Assembly: GCA_028023455.1 (NCBI GenBank)
Contig: JAQFVV010000229.1
Coordinates: 1-64,000 of the forward strand
Origin: Epiperipatus broadwayi
Lineage: Eukaryota > Onychophora > Udeonychophora > Euonychophora > Peripatidae
Direction: 5' to 3'
DNA: 64,000 bases
The position numbers and the translations under genes were made by a program. The notes below the pieces were generated by a model. The model saw only the letters and a list, made by a program, of their open reading frames with translations. It ran no database searches and was not told the origin of the DNA. Position 1 is the stretch's first letter. Every line of letters starts with the position of its first letter. Positions 24,047 to 36,009 of the stretch are shown piece by piece.

Positions 24047-25730
24047 ATATAATATACAATGATCACGAAAGAAAAATATAGGTTAATTAGGTTTTTTTTT
24101 TGAAAAGTAGAAAACAGATTTTTGATTTTTTTCATAGGCTTATAGCAAATGTAGGCTTATAGTAAACACAAATTGCATTTTGATTTTTGAAAGATTTCTG
24201 CAAATTGTGATAACATATGTTAATACAAAGTATTTACTGACATGATTTGATATACCTTTAAATATTTGTAAGCTTTTATTTTTTAAATATTGATAAAATT
24301 TAGTTAAATATTGACCAGCCCACATAGATTTCAAGTGATAAACAGTAGAAAACCCCTTATTTCTGGTAAAAAAAATTAAAATGCTATTATTTTAAAAAAA
24401 TAATATGCTGTATTTCATATTTTATAAGTTATAATCTTTTGGCATATAGTACAATTCATATTATAAATTTGGTGCTGATATAGTATGCACTTGACACCAT
24501 TTTGAATTTTAAAAATCACCACTGACACATCCATGACATATCATTTATTGCTTGGATGTGTCAGTGGTGGAAATGTTAATGTAGGATTTATTTTAATCCA
24601 TCAGATTTCCATTTTTTTCTACTATTGCACTCTTATTCTTCATCCTCCATTCTCATAACTATCAACCCTTATATATCATAATCTCAATCATGTAATGTGT
24701 AGACCAATTTTGATCAATTTAAAAATATTTTGTAAGACAGTTTAATATTGATCTGCAAATCATGTATAATGTTATATATGTATGTGTTATCAATGTAAAC
24801 ATGTCTACTACTATGTAATCAAAATGTAGTTAAAAAAAGAAAGAAAGACATTTAATATAGAAAAGAATTGCATGTTCTCCTTTCTATTTAAAATATTCAT
24901 AAGCTTATTGTTTTATTTATTACAGAATGTAGATTTATGTTAGCAATTTTCAAGAAATAAAATTTTTGATAAACATTACTTTTAAAACTATGAATAAATA
25001 AATAGCAATGCTATTTTGTCACTATGGAGTTGTTTTTTAAAAACATTAAAACCACTTTTTAAGTCCTTTGCTTATTGCATATTTGCTTTTAGGTTTTTCT
25101 TTTACATCTGTCACTATTTTGTTAAGTTCCCAATTCAGATGGCCATTTTCTAATTGCTTATTATATCTAGTATTTTTGAATTAATTCTATATATTTTTTA
25201 TCTGTGCTACATGTGTAAGTTAATATTATGATATTCATGTGTATTGTTTTAATATGAACGTTAGTATTGACTAATGATTTTTCTTAGTTTGTAAACTAAT
25301 ATCTAAAAATCCTAGTGAGTATGGGTGTGTGTGTGTGCTCGTATTTGTATCTATCATAATTAACATCTATTTATCTTGTATGCTGTACTTTGTTCATAAA
25401 TTCACAATAATGTAATAAACCAGTCTATCAAGTGGATAGGGAATACAAATGTCAGGTACTCATAAATGGGCCAAAATTCTTTATACATGGCAACTAAATT
25501 TATTGTTATCTTGTGAGTTTTAAAATAGAAATTATAATATGTCTATGTTTTTTTTAATACTCCAACATCAGATTCCATTTATCATTAGTTTATTTTTCTA
25601 TTCTCTTTTTATATTGATAAAAATAATATTTGCAAACATGTATATATACTTTAAATTACAAATTTTAATATGTGATGAATTCATAATAACTTTTAATCAT
25701 ATGCTCACAAAGTATTTATTTTAGATTTAT

Positions 25731-25742
25731 ATATTAAGAATT
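25731..25742. repeat. Target-site duplication of PLE (left copy)
   Basis: ATATTAAGAATT here is repeated exactly at 28184-28195. Removing one copy and the intervening 2441 bp restores colinearity with the left palindrome arm near 13290. Confidence 0.85.
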
Positions 25743-25834
25743 GTGGTTTTATTTTCTCCTTATTTGTAATAATAAAAATACTTGATAGTAAATTAGAGAA
25801 AAAATCTAGTTTAACAATAATAATAATAAATTTT

Positions 25835-25875
25835 GGCTGAACGTTTTCGAGGAACCATGCCTCATATTCATAGCC
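25835..25875 (-). ncRNA. Hammerhead-like hairpin motif in PLE 3' end
   Basis: On the minus strand the motif is GGCT, ATGAATATGA, GG-loop-CC, TC, GAAA, ACGT, T, C, AGCC. GGCT pairs with AGCC as a closing stem and GAGG pairs with CCTC as a second stem. The 3' part (GAAA, self-complementary ACGT, U-H before stem I) fits a type I hammerhead with a minimal stem III. The 5' core should be CUGANGA and is not. Activity is unproven. Confidence 0.45.
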
Positions 25876-25929
25876 TTCTTGAAAAATGTGATAAATATAT
25901 GTAAATTAGAATATTCAAATGAGTTACTG

Positions 25930-27710
25930 TTATGTAGCCCATTTTTTTGAAATGTCGAAGCACGTGTCTCTTCTGTTGATCGCATGGATGTCTTTGTTGA
26001 TGTAGAATGCCTCTTTTATTTTTCTCCTGTAGTCGTTTGGTTCTGAGCATAAAATAACGGGGTTGGCGGGTATGAAGTTGTGGCCTGATTGTTTAGTGTG
26101 TTCAAAAAACGCAGAAGATGTGCTGCTGTTCGCTTGGGCTCTGTAGAAGGTGTACCGATGTTGAGCCAATCTGGTGTTAACTGTGGCTTTCGTTTCCCCA
26201 TAATATGTGGCGTGGCATCCGGCCTGGGGGCAGGCAATAGAGTATACCACGTGTGGGGTGAGCGCTGGATCGATATAGTCTTTGGAGTTATTAATCAATC
26301 TGTTGGAGTTGGGTGGTGTTCTGAATATTATGCTGAATTTGTTGTTTAAGGTTTTCATTAGTTTGCTGGATATTTTAGGGATATAGGGAACCGTTATTCT
26401 GGGCAGATTGGTGCGAGGTAATTTATCATTTATTGTGCTATTGAATTTCATGACTTTTCTCCTAATGGTTTTGTATTTGAATCCTGCTGCTAATAGGTCT
26501 TTAATGTAATTGTTTGTATTTTCCTTCCTATGCGCTTCGTATTTACACAAATGATAGTTTCTAAACATAAATGCTTTGAGACCTGCGAATTTGTGCGATG
26601 TGGGTGATTTAGAGTTAGGATGGATGCAGCTTCGGATTTCGAATGGTTTAACTATCATTTTGTAGTCTATTGAGTGGCGGTTTCTTGATAAGGAAAGGTC
26701 GAGATATTTGAGTTCATTATTGTTTTCATATGTGATAGAGAAAGATAGTTTAGTTGTACTTTGTAAATCGTGTTGTATATTTAAAATATTATTTTTAGAT
26801 GTTATAACGAAAATATCGTCTACATATCGTATATATGTAAAGTCTGGGTTAGTGTTGAAATATTTTGGAATGATGGATTGCTCATATTTGTTTAAATATA
26901 TGCTGGATAATACGCCACTAATAGGGAGGCCCATGGGCCAACCATCTTGCATTGTGTACCATTTATCTTCGAAAAGAGTGAAAATATGGGAGTCAAGCCA
27001 TGTCAGGAAAGCCATAATGAATTTAATTCTCTCATTAGGGCCAGATATTCGTAGTAGCTCTTCCTGTATAATTTGGATGGATGCTTTTCTATTGATTGAT
27101 CCATATAATTCCTTCACATCAATCGTGGCCATAACAGAGCTATGAGAGATTTGTGTGTTTTTAATTTTGGAAATGAATTGAAAAGATGAGTTTATTGTAT
27201 AAGAGCTGAAATTAAGGCAGTCTATTATTAATTGATTGACTAATTTGGCAGTGTCGAAATAATGCACACCAGCGAAATCCATCATTAATCTAAGCGGTTC
27301 GCCTGGTTTATGCAGTTTTGAATTTGCAAACATTCGGGGAGGTCTCGTGGCAGATGGATAAATCCTATAATATTCGGATTTAGTGATCCCTTTGTCCTTG
27401 AAAGTCCGAAGCACACTATTAATGAATTTATCACGGTCTTGTTTAATGTTAAAAGTGTTATCATGTACTAATTTTAATATTTTAATTTGATCTTGCATTT
27501 TATTTTTGTAATCAGTGTTATTTAATAAAACAAAGCGATTGCCTTTGTCTTCTTTGAGACAAATGATGTTGTGTGTTTTGAAATATTGTTTCGTATTTAA
27601 TATGCTTTTATTCCATGCTTTGTCTTCTTTATCATTGAGATTGTTGTTTAGTAGTTTAGCTATATCGGTGATGATAGCGTCTCTTTGTGTGTTATTAATG
27701 AGAGATGCTT
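25930..27710 (-). CDS. Penelope-like reverse transcriptase with GIY-YIG endonuclease (5'-truncated)
   Basis: The frame is open without a stop from the fusion junction at 27710 to the stop at 25930, about 592 codons. The first internal ATG is at 27498. In order it contains a KEDKGNRFVLL segment, PSATRPPRMFANSKLHKP, RT motif A (TIDVKELYGSI), motif B (GWPMGLPISG), motif C (YIRYVDDIF) and a YENNNELKYLDL motif. A C-terminal GIY-YIG domain follows, with CPQAGC, TYYGETKATVNTR, a KIKEAFYIN glutamate and NRRDTC. All catalytic residues I can check are present. The N-terminus is missing because of the truncation, so this copy is probably not autonomous. PLE proteins copy RNA at nicked target DNA. Some ORFs on the other strand here (26089-26349, 26708-27145) are shadows. 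Confidence 0.92.
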
Positions 27711-28026
27711 ATACTCTATTGCCTGCCCCCAGGCCGGATGCCACGCCACATATTATGGGGAAACGAAAGCCACAGTTAACACCAGATTGGCTCAACATCG
27801 GTACACCTACTACAGAGCCCAAGCGAACAGCAGAACATCTTCTGCGTTTTTTGAACACACTAAACAATCAGGCCACAACTTCATACCCGCCAACCCCGTT
27901 ATTTTATGCTCAGAACCAAATGACTACAGGAGAAAAATAAAAGAGGCATTCTACATCAACAAAGACATCCATGCGATCAACAGAAGAGACACGTGCTTCG
28001 ACATTTCAAAAAAATGGGCTACATAA
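27711..28026 (+). pseudogene. Inverted partial copy of the PLE GIY-YIG domain
   Basis: The plus-strand frame downstream of the junction encodes the GIY-YIG domain again (CPQAGC, YYGETKATVNTR, KIKEAFYINKD, NRRDTC). It is nearly identical to the minus-strand domain at 25930-26245. An upstream ATG at 27685 is contributed by the fused truncated RT in antisense, so this is not a natural gene start. It is the inner part of the 5' pseudo-LTR in inverted orientation. Confidence 0.88.
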
Positions 28027-28080
28027 CAGTAATTCATTTGAATATTCTAATTTACACATATTTATCACATTTTTCAAGAA

Positions 28081-28121
28081 GGCTATGAATATGAGGCATG
28101 GTTCCTCGAAAACGTTCAGCC
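28081..28121 (+). ncRNA. Second copy of the PLE hammerhead-like hairpin
   Basis: This is the exact inverted counterpart of 25835-25875, within the inverted pseudo-LTR. It has the same closing stem GGCT/AGCC, second stem GAGG/CCTC and GAAA-ACGT-T-C segment. Confidence 0.45.
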
Positions 28122-31100
28122 AAAATTTATTATTATTATTGTTAAACTAGATTTTTTCTCTAATTTACTATCAAGTATTTTTAATATTAAGAATTTGAAA
28201 ATTTAACCTAGGTTCCAATATTGAGGAACTAAAAAAAATTGTACACTGTTCAAGTTTTATTCATGATTTTCCAATGTAAAATTTCAAAAAATGTACGTAT
28301 GTGGTAAAGCATTCCTTGTTGCTTCTTTTAAATAAGTTGTATTTTTACAATAAAAAGTAAAAATCACTTAATTCTTACTGTGCAAATATCTACTGATATG
28401 TTATAGAAGTGAAAATGTTGTACATACTTTTGATAATTTGTTTAAGGTTGAGTGTATGCTTTTCAAACACAATCAGTCTATGAATTCAAAGTATGGTCAA
28501 GGTTAAGAAATTTATAGAATTTCTTCTGAATATCTACTATATAAGTTATATGTTGGTTTTAGATTTATTTTGAACTGGTTTTATGAGGAACTTTTTGGTT
28601 AGTATAGCATGATGCAACAGGTTCAAAAGGAATTTAACTATGACTAGAAAATACATATATTTTGAAATCTAGTTAGCATCTTAGCAACAAGAAGGGTTAT
28701 CCATAGATATCAAAGATGATTAGTTATCTTCTTTATATCACAAAGTAACCTAATGACTTAATGTTGATGTGTTCTAATAGATTGAATCCCCTAAGGTATC
28801 GTAGTGTAATAAATAAAGACCAATAGGAATATGACATGAGGACCATAATAATTACTGTTGTAATGATCATTTTGTCCCTTATATAGGTTGTGAAAGAATT
28901 ACAATATATCAAATCGAGATCTTATTGGCCTAGGGAAAATTAAATAACTTAATTGCTAAAAGTATGAGAGAAAGCTCTAAAAGTATGCTTTATAATAAAT
29001 ATGTGAGACTTCTCATCAAATGGTATATCAAACTTAATTTAATTAATAAAATGTGATGAAACCCACTTTCATTATAAATATGTGAAGACAAACTCCAGAT
29101 GCATGTTTTAATTATAAATATAAGCTTATTAATATTATAGCAATCAAGTAGTTTAACAATTACAGCATTTAGCTATACATACTTTTACAATAGGATAACA
29201 GTTTTGGCGAAAAAAGTTTTTATATTTGTATTTATCTATAATTGCATTTTAGTTAGATTGATTGGAATGCCTATAAAAATAAAGGACTTCCCATTAAAAT
29301 GATGAAATCTTATAGAGTATAAACAATTTCTGTTGGACAATTAAGAAAATAATCTTACAAATTCAGTTATTATTTAGAATTGGCTTAGTGAATGCAGAAC
29401 AAAGGAGGTGTTTTATGGTCTCGGAAATTTATCAGGACATCATCAATGAAGGCTATAGCATGGATTGTAGTTCCAAGATAGGGAAAAATGTCTTATGTAT
29501 TTTATTCTGTTTGTTTAATTATTGGATCTATAAAAATAGCTCATTGTAAATGCTGTAGAATGCACCAGTTAAATTTGTATGTAATGCTTTACTATAATTT
29601 GTGTGTTAGTAAGATAGTTCTGGATTGCAATTAAAAGTACCACTTTTTATAAAAGATGTGCAATAAATTTCCAACTTACTAAACCAAATGCCACCCTAAA
29701 GTAAACACCCATAATTTACACATTTGTTTATCTTTGTACATAAGATTAATACTTTTATTAGGAATGACAGTTTTCCATAATTGCATAATGTATAATAGAA
29801 AGTTTGAAAAGAATAAATTCATTCAGATTCTTAGGATGCTTCTTGCAAAAAATTTTGACCATTACCAAATGTGATTAATTCCAAGACGTTTGCTAAGGAT
29901 TATAATACATTTTATTTCTTTTTAAAATATAATATCATGTTAATGGAAATATTGAGGGTGACAAGTTTGTAAGAGAGAATTGATGAAAGCATTGATGAAA
30001 TATAAGAACAACAATTTTGTCAAGTTGTTTGCACACTTCTGCTGGAATAAAATCTAATGTCAGAGATGTGGGTTTTGAAGTGCATGATTTTTTAAAGATC
30101 TATTGCTTTATGATATAATCTTCTTGAGAAAACTGATACTACACTGAATGGTGAATCATAATGATCACCGGCTTGTAAAAAGGATTTTAGATAATCAAAA
30201 ACTTTTACATCCAGTCTTATTTCTGAAATACATATATCATTTTTTTGATAAAGTAAAAATGCCAAAATCTGAGCTGTTTTTATAATTCACAGTAGGTCTC
30301 ACCAATTTTTTGGGGTTAGCATTATAATTTGTATCAAAGTGTTGTAGAATTTTGAATGTAAAATTTAAATAGATAGTTTGCTTAATTTTTAGTTTAAGGA
30401 TGAGAGAGCTTGTATAATGTAATTTAAAACAGTCTAATGAGTTGAGTTGGTGGCATCACTGCATTGTATTGTGGGGTATTTAGGATGATATACTGTTAAT
30501 AAATAGAGCAGTTTTACTGTTTTTAAAGAATGACCAAATTTGTATTTTGGAAATATCACAAATAGTTACATTAAATTTGAAGCATACTTGTCACTTAATT
30601 ATAAATTTATAAGGTATGATGTTGTTCTTATATATTGTTAGTATGAAGATTACTAGCATGTGTGAATTGCAGTCAAGAAAGCATTTAGAGCTGCAAAAAA
30701 TGATCATTTGAAAAAAAAAAATCCTGAAAGTAATAGGACGGAAAATTATGTAAGGAAAAAGTCAAAACAATTATTAAAGCAATTGAAGCTTCCTCATAAA
30801 ATATTTATTCCAGCCATATATAAAAATTTTATCTGGGCAATAGGTATTATATTAGTTGCATCCGTTGTATTTTAACTTGAATAAATTGCTATATGATAAA
30901 ATTGTTGAAACTCATTTATTAATAAATATAATTACAATAGCATTGAAAAACTATACATATTAAACTTAATTCTTGTTAATGGAATTCACGTACTTCCTAT
31001 ATCTGTAAAACCTTGAGCTAATCTAGACTTGGTTTATTAATAACAATGTGATTACTATTTGGAACATTAATGATAACTGATAGTGTTAATATTGTATTCT

Positions 31101-31197
31101 TTGTTTTAGTAAAGAAAATATTTCACCATGGTAATTATTTAAAAATTGCAGTAGTTGTGGAATCTTTTTATGTAGACGTTAAATCAGAAAATCGATC

Positions 31198-31494
31198 ATG
31201 ACATTATTTGATTATACAAATATAAGTTTGAAGTATTTGTTGATAGATTTTATTCCTGGTCAGAAATTGTGTTTTTTCTCCATTTTTAGAAATAGAGAGA
31301 GCGAGAATGAGCTCAGTTTGCTAATTATACGAAATATCTTTATTTTAACTGTGAAAAACCTTCTGTACAGATGGGTCCTTAATCAGAGATTTGAAACTGA
31401 ATCTAAAATATTACGATTAGATTGTTTTATGAATTATTGGTATGAGACATCAATTGTTGATTTTTGGGAATTATTTATTGGGAAAATTATTTAA
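31198..31494 (+). CDS. Right-arm copy of the ORF conserved in both arms
   Basis: This is a 98-codon counterpart of the minus-strand ORF at 9983-10270, with a few replacements and a differing N-terminal segment. It stops at the same place (ELFIGKII). No family is recognised. See the left-arm entry for the caution on whether it is a gene. Confidence 0.25.
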   Translation: MTLFDYTNISLKYLLIDFIPGQKLCFFSIFRNRESENELSLLIIRNIFILTVKNLLYRWVLNQRFETESKILRLDCFMNYWYETSIVDFWELFIGKII

Positions 31495-32680
31495 TGTATG
31501 AGCAAATGATTTGTATTGATTGCTTTCCAATTTAATTACTTTACAATGGAGGTTATGTATTTTATAAATAAAGAATTTTATTTTCCTTTAAAAATTAATA
31601 TCTGAAATGGACAGATTGTTTCTGAAGACTATATTTGCCCATAACTTAGGTTTTGACCATTCTCAAGTAAGGGATTTAGCACATTTTTCTTTTCGCTTTT
31701 ACTACAACGATTTACACTGCATTAAGATGTAGTGTAACCTCTACTGAAAGATTTAAAAACATAGTGGTGGATGATTTCTAGTACTGTTTGTAATCAGAAT
31801 GGAGTGCATAAAGATGCAATGAAGAAGAGTTTCTGCCTAATATCTTTGTTTATCTAAATAGTAATTTCCCAAAAATTTGTGAGAATTTTAAAAGCAATTT
31901 CAGGAGCAATTTTTTTTTATATATAAATTAAGCCAAATTGGCAACCTTTTCTGTAAAGCATTGTCAAGTTGAGCATGCACTGTATGGCCATATGCAATTG
32001 ATTTTGCATATCTGGTATCATAATATACTTTTTTTTTTAAAAAAAAAATGTCTAACAATATATTCAAGGTTTTCTTATTGTTGTTTAGTAAAGAATTTTG
32101 GATTTATAGTAGACTTAGCTGAGAAGGCAGTTGTAGGTTTAATTATTTTAGTTAGATTGTTTCATAATTCAGCTAAATAATCAGATAGAGATGGACATGA
32201 TGACAATGGTGCCTATCTTTTTAATACAAATAATTGAAATGATGGAGAAATACCTTTCACATTAGTAAATATCTGAAAAAGACACATCAAAATATATATG
32301 AACATAATATATTTTTTGAAAAACAAAAACAGGTTGCAAACTTTTAATTTGCTTGCTTAATGATTGATGTCATACAGAAATCTATTAGGCAAATGTTTAG
32401 TTTAGTGAAAATTTGATTTTGTATCTTATCTTAAAATATATTTTTTGCTATCGTTTAATTTAATAATAAAATACATTTGTTGTGTTTTTACTATATTATT
32501 CTGTCACAATATTTCTAGTTGTTTAAAAATAATATGCAATTCTTAAAATAAATATATTTATAATACAATACTACTACTATTTTTTTTAAAGAAATACAGT
32601 AATATTGTAAATTAATGATAACTACTAAGATAACTTTAAAATGTTATTCGTCATAAAGGCACAACTTTTTAAAACACTAG

Positions 32681-32681
<1 letters not shown>

Positions 32682-32718
<37 letters not shown>
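32682..32718. repeat. (TA)n microsatellite
   Basis: This is an uninterrupted TA tract of about 18 units within the right palindrome arm. The corresponding left-arm position near 8780 lacks it. It generates a spurious tyrosine/isoleucine ORF. Confidence 0.9.
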
Positions 32719-32722
<4 letters not shown>

Positions 32723-33839
32723 AGTATACCAGACTAATATTTCATATATGTAATATGTTCACTTCCATTAGGATTGGAGAACTGTATAAGTTTAGCTTTG
32801 GTAAGAATGATGTGATTTTCCTTTAGGACTCTGACATTTCAAGATTATAGATAACCTGCCTTGTGTATTTAACATTCAACTATGTGTTAGTTTAAATATC
32901 TGTAAAATCTATATTTTGTGTTAATATAAATACACATATAAACTATAAGATATATAAAAATTTATCGTTTGTTAAGATGGTGATTGTCTATTTAATATAG
33001 AAATATTGTCTATTTAATATAGGAATATTATTTATATATCATAGTTTACGTGTGTATTTATATTTGCCTTGTGTGTAATTACAGTCATTAGTGAAGATAG
33101 AAATTTCAATTCCAAGCTTGGGTTTCCCTAACTGTATAGTATCTTGAGCAATGTGTGTGCTTCTGTCCAACATGGGATAATTGTCTGGTTGTATATTTTC
33201 CCTTTCAAATGAATATCTATGTATAGTAAATTCTTAGCACTTATTAGAAATGACTGGATTTACTGATCTAGCATTCCAATATTTCTATTTATTTTCTTGG
33301 TTGTTTATTTCCTTTTATTTATATTTTATTGGTCAGATTTACTGTAATTCTAAGTCAATCTAAATAAACTAGTAGTAAAGACAAATCCTTTATTGAAGCA
33401 TAAACTTATGCTGAATTTGGATGAGTAGACAATCAATATTCTTTTCCCTAATGAATGTTAGCTTTGACAAACATAGTCCTAAGATAACTTGGCAAGAACA
33501 AACTACTTTAGTTGATTTAAATAACCATTTATCTGATTAATAATATATTGTAGGAACAGAATCCCATTCCCACACCCATATATTGTTAAATAATACAATT
33601 TTTTATGTATATCTTTGTGTGTGTGCATATTGTAACATTCATTATTAAGTACATCTTAGAAAAATGAATATTGTAAGAGATAGTTAGTTGCATTAGACTT
33701 TTATATTAAATAAGGCAGTTTTATTATATAGCTTTTTTTAAAAAAAATAAAACTACTATAATTTTATAAGGTATAGGAGCTTTTTCATCATGTGATATGA
33801 TGTGGCCCAAAATTTTTAATTTTTTTATATTCCACATAT

Positions 33840-34380
33840 ATTCTTATGTTAGTGTTGCACCAAATCCTTCAATTTCTTACCTATTTGAATTACCCTTTTT
33901 CCCTGTATATTTTCCAAGTCAGTTGTAATCAGCATATCAATAAAATAAGGGACTTTTTCTTCTCATCCATTCAATAAATATCTTCACCAAAAATTCCAAT
34001 ACCACATTAATCCTGAATGGAAGATGATTATTAATTAAACAATCACAAATGGGTAGTAATTGTCACTAACTCCCATCTCTTTACTCACAGGTATTTAATG
34101 AAATGCAGTGTGAAGATCAAGTTTGGGGAAGTAAAATGATTTCTATAACAAAGCTAAAATCTCTCTTGCATTGGATACAGAGTATGTACATTTACACAAG
34201 TTTTTATTAACTGCCATTTGTTACTGTCCACAAATTTTTACTTTAACATCTGGTTTGTTAATTATCACAATATGAGTAGCCCATTTTGAATTTTCAGTCA
34301 GACACAGTGTACCCTTGCAAATTAAATCTTTAAGCACTTCTACTCTTTTTTTGTATGTAAATGGTATCTTCCATGCTTTT
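33840..34380 (-). pseudogene. Gypsy reverse transcriptase relic
   Basis: The minus-strand translation gives IPFTYKKRVEVLKDLICKG, then ENSKWATHIVIINKPD and VKVKICGQ. These are the conserved entry to gypsy RT (WATPIVxVxKPDGxxRxC). Further on are PKLDLHTAFH (motif A, with its aspartate), a weak IPVSKEM segment and YFIDMLITTDLE, which corresponds to the YxDD motif with the second aspartate lost. Stop codons interrupt all blocks. RNase H and integrase were not recognised downstream. Confidence 0.72.
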
Positions 34381-34739
34381 ATATATTACTAGGATTGAGT
34401 TTTTTCTAATTTTTAATTGAACAGGTGTTGTTTTTATCTCTCCCAATTTTGTCTTAAATAAACTAAAATTTACTTTAGATTTCTTTTTCAATAATATTTT
34501 TTTATTTTAATTGACACTTATCCTAGGATGTTTAAAGCAATTCTGGCTTATTAATCGATTTATCTTTCTGAAAATTATGTACAAGGGTTATTTATGGCTT
34601 TCCACATATAATTTTACTTGCACTTTAACAATTTCAATTATTTCCACAGTATTGTCATTTATGTCTTTAGCTATCAAGTTAGTTTTGTTCAATTTTTGAA
34701 GACTCATGTCTATTAGCAATGGCAACTTTCCAATCTTTA

Positions 34740-35586
34740 AGACATGCAACTGCCACTCTCCATATTAAGACACTTGCCTTCAATTAATGTTAGGAGTATA
34801 AAACACTTTGTTTTATTGCAATTAAGATTTTTGATTTTAAGATTGTCTTTGTTTTTCCTCTCTGATTTAGGTTTATGACATAATGCCATTAGATGGCCCT
34901 TCAGTCTGTAATTCATAAAGCTATGAATTAAGAGTTCTGTGACTTTGTTTACTGCAGCAATAACAGTTAAATTTATTATCATTTACACTCTTCTGATTTT
35001 TATTTTATTCTTATGTTTAAAAGTTTTTTGAATGGTGTGATATTGATTTACAGTTGGAATAATTTCTAAATACACTTTGGTCTGATCAAGCACTAATTTA
35101 TGTGCAATATCTCTTTTAATAATTTCTTTATAGGTTAATTCCATATCTGCAAATAATTGTTTTCTAAATTTAATGTCTGACATGGTAATTGTAATTTAAA
35201 TGTAGATGCAGCAAAACAATTGTTCTAAAAGGGCATCTTCCAAAAACTGACCATAGGCACAATTCTTTGCTAAGTGTCTGAAAACTGTGTCTTATTCTTT
35301 GAAACTCTCTTTTTTTGCCTGATGCCAATTTCTGAGGTATAACCTCCCAATATGTTTAGAGGGAAGTGTAAAAACTATGTGAATAACTTTTGTACTACTT
35401 TATTGTAAGTGAGCTTTCTAGTCCTTCTGACCCATATAAATGATTTGTAATTTCTATTACTTTTAATCCAGCAAATCCTAACAACATGGCTATTTTTATA
35501 TCATCTTCTTTTGCACTGTTTACTAGTAAAAACTTGTGTTTTATATATGCTGACCAATTAGCAGCATTCTCAATATCAAAATGCAT
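34740..35586 (-). pseudogene. Gypsy gag relic with CCHC zinc knuckles
   Basis: Successive minus-strand pieces encode FDIENAANWSAYIKHKFLLV, KEDDIKIAMLLGFAGLKV, a frameshifted YGQFLEDALLEQLF block and FRKQLFADMELTYKEII. A degenerate CYCCSKQSH...KGHLMALCHKPKSE pair of knuckles follows. Order and motifs are those of gypsy capsid-nucleocapsid proteins. Frameshifts at about 35395 and 35190-35210 and in the knuckles break it. It is a different copy from the gag relic at 19.2 kb. Confidence 0.7.
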
Positions 35587-35589
35587 TTA

Positions 35590-35723
<134 letters not shown>

Positions 35724-35724
35724 T

Positions 35725-35822
35725 TTTCATGTATCATAGTATCAGCCAGGAAGCAAACTTGCTAACCCAGGACAACTGCTTGTAAAGCAGCTGTCGGTGA
35801 CCTCTCGACCACCAATTAGCAA
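35725..35822 (-). mobile_element. tRNA-derived SINE head (candidate)
   Basis: On the minus strand GGTGGTCGAGAGGTCACCGA resembles an A box with D-arm. It is followed by GCTGC, TTTACAA, GCAGT, an anticodon-arm-like 5-bp stem with a 7-base loop reading TAC. A degenerate B-box-like GGGTTAGCAAG is suitably spaced. The T-arm and acceptor stem do not fold well, so this is a SINE head or tRNA pseudogene rather than a functional tRNA. It sits inside the gypsy relic. Confidence 0.5.
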
Positions 35823-36009
35823 GTATAAATATTAAACATTCAATTATATTAGGTTCTATGCACTTCATGACTGTGCCAATTGTTTTGTCCAAAACCAAAT
35901 GGAATATGAATTGAAGAACAAACAAATACTTTAAGTGATTTAAATAAACATTTATCCAATTATTAATGTATGTCTATATAAATTAATGTTGTAAGATATA
36001 AACGCTTAA

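Larger units (their letters stand above)
25743..28183 (-). mobile_element. Penelope-like element with inverted terminal pseudo-LTR
   Basis: This 2441-bp element is bounded by a 12-bp TSD. It contains a 5'-truncated minus-strand RT/GIY-YIG gene (25930-27710). Fused to its 5' end is an inverted copy of its own 3' end. Positions 25775-26245 and 27711-28183 are near-perfect reverse complements of about 470 bp, including the GIY-YIG coding region and the 3' untranslated hairpin. Truncation plus an inverted partial copy is a known form of Penelope insertions. The element is absent from the left palindrome arm, so it inserted after the palindrome formed or was lost from the other arm. Confidence 0.9.
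22985..33130 (-). repeat. Right arm of giant imperfect palindrome
   Basis: This is the inverted counterpart of 8560-17675. Right-specific insertions are the Penelope-like element at 25743-28183 (with TSD), a (TA)n tract at 32682-32718, and about 0.2 kb near 32860-33065 flanked by GCCTTGTGTATTTAA-like duplicates. The coordinate sum of matching points shifts from about 40650 at the inner end to about 39040 before the PLE and about 41480 after it. That shift tracks these insertions. Confidence 0.88.

Noticed and set aside
25835-25875. Canonical hammerhead ribozyme call
   Set aside because: The invariant CUGANGA is not present; only the 3' half and stem arrangement fit, so it is reported as hammerhead-like.
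26708-27145. 145-codon plus-strand ORF
   Set aside because: It is antisense to the PLE reverse transcriptase, whose catalytic motifs are all on the minus strand.
27515-27940. 141-codon plus-strand ORF
   Set aside because: It crosses the inversion junction of the PLE: its first part is antisense RT and its second part is an out-of-frame reading of the GIY-YIG domain.
35725-35822. Functional tRNA-Val gene
   Set aside because: The anticodon-like loop reads TAC, but the T-arm and acceptor stem do not pair, so it is treated as a SINE head or pseudogene.
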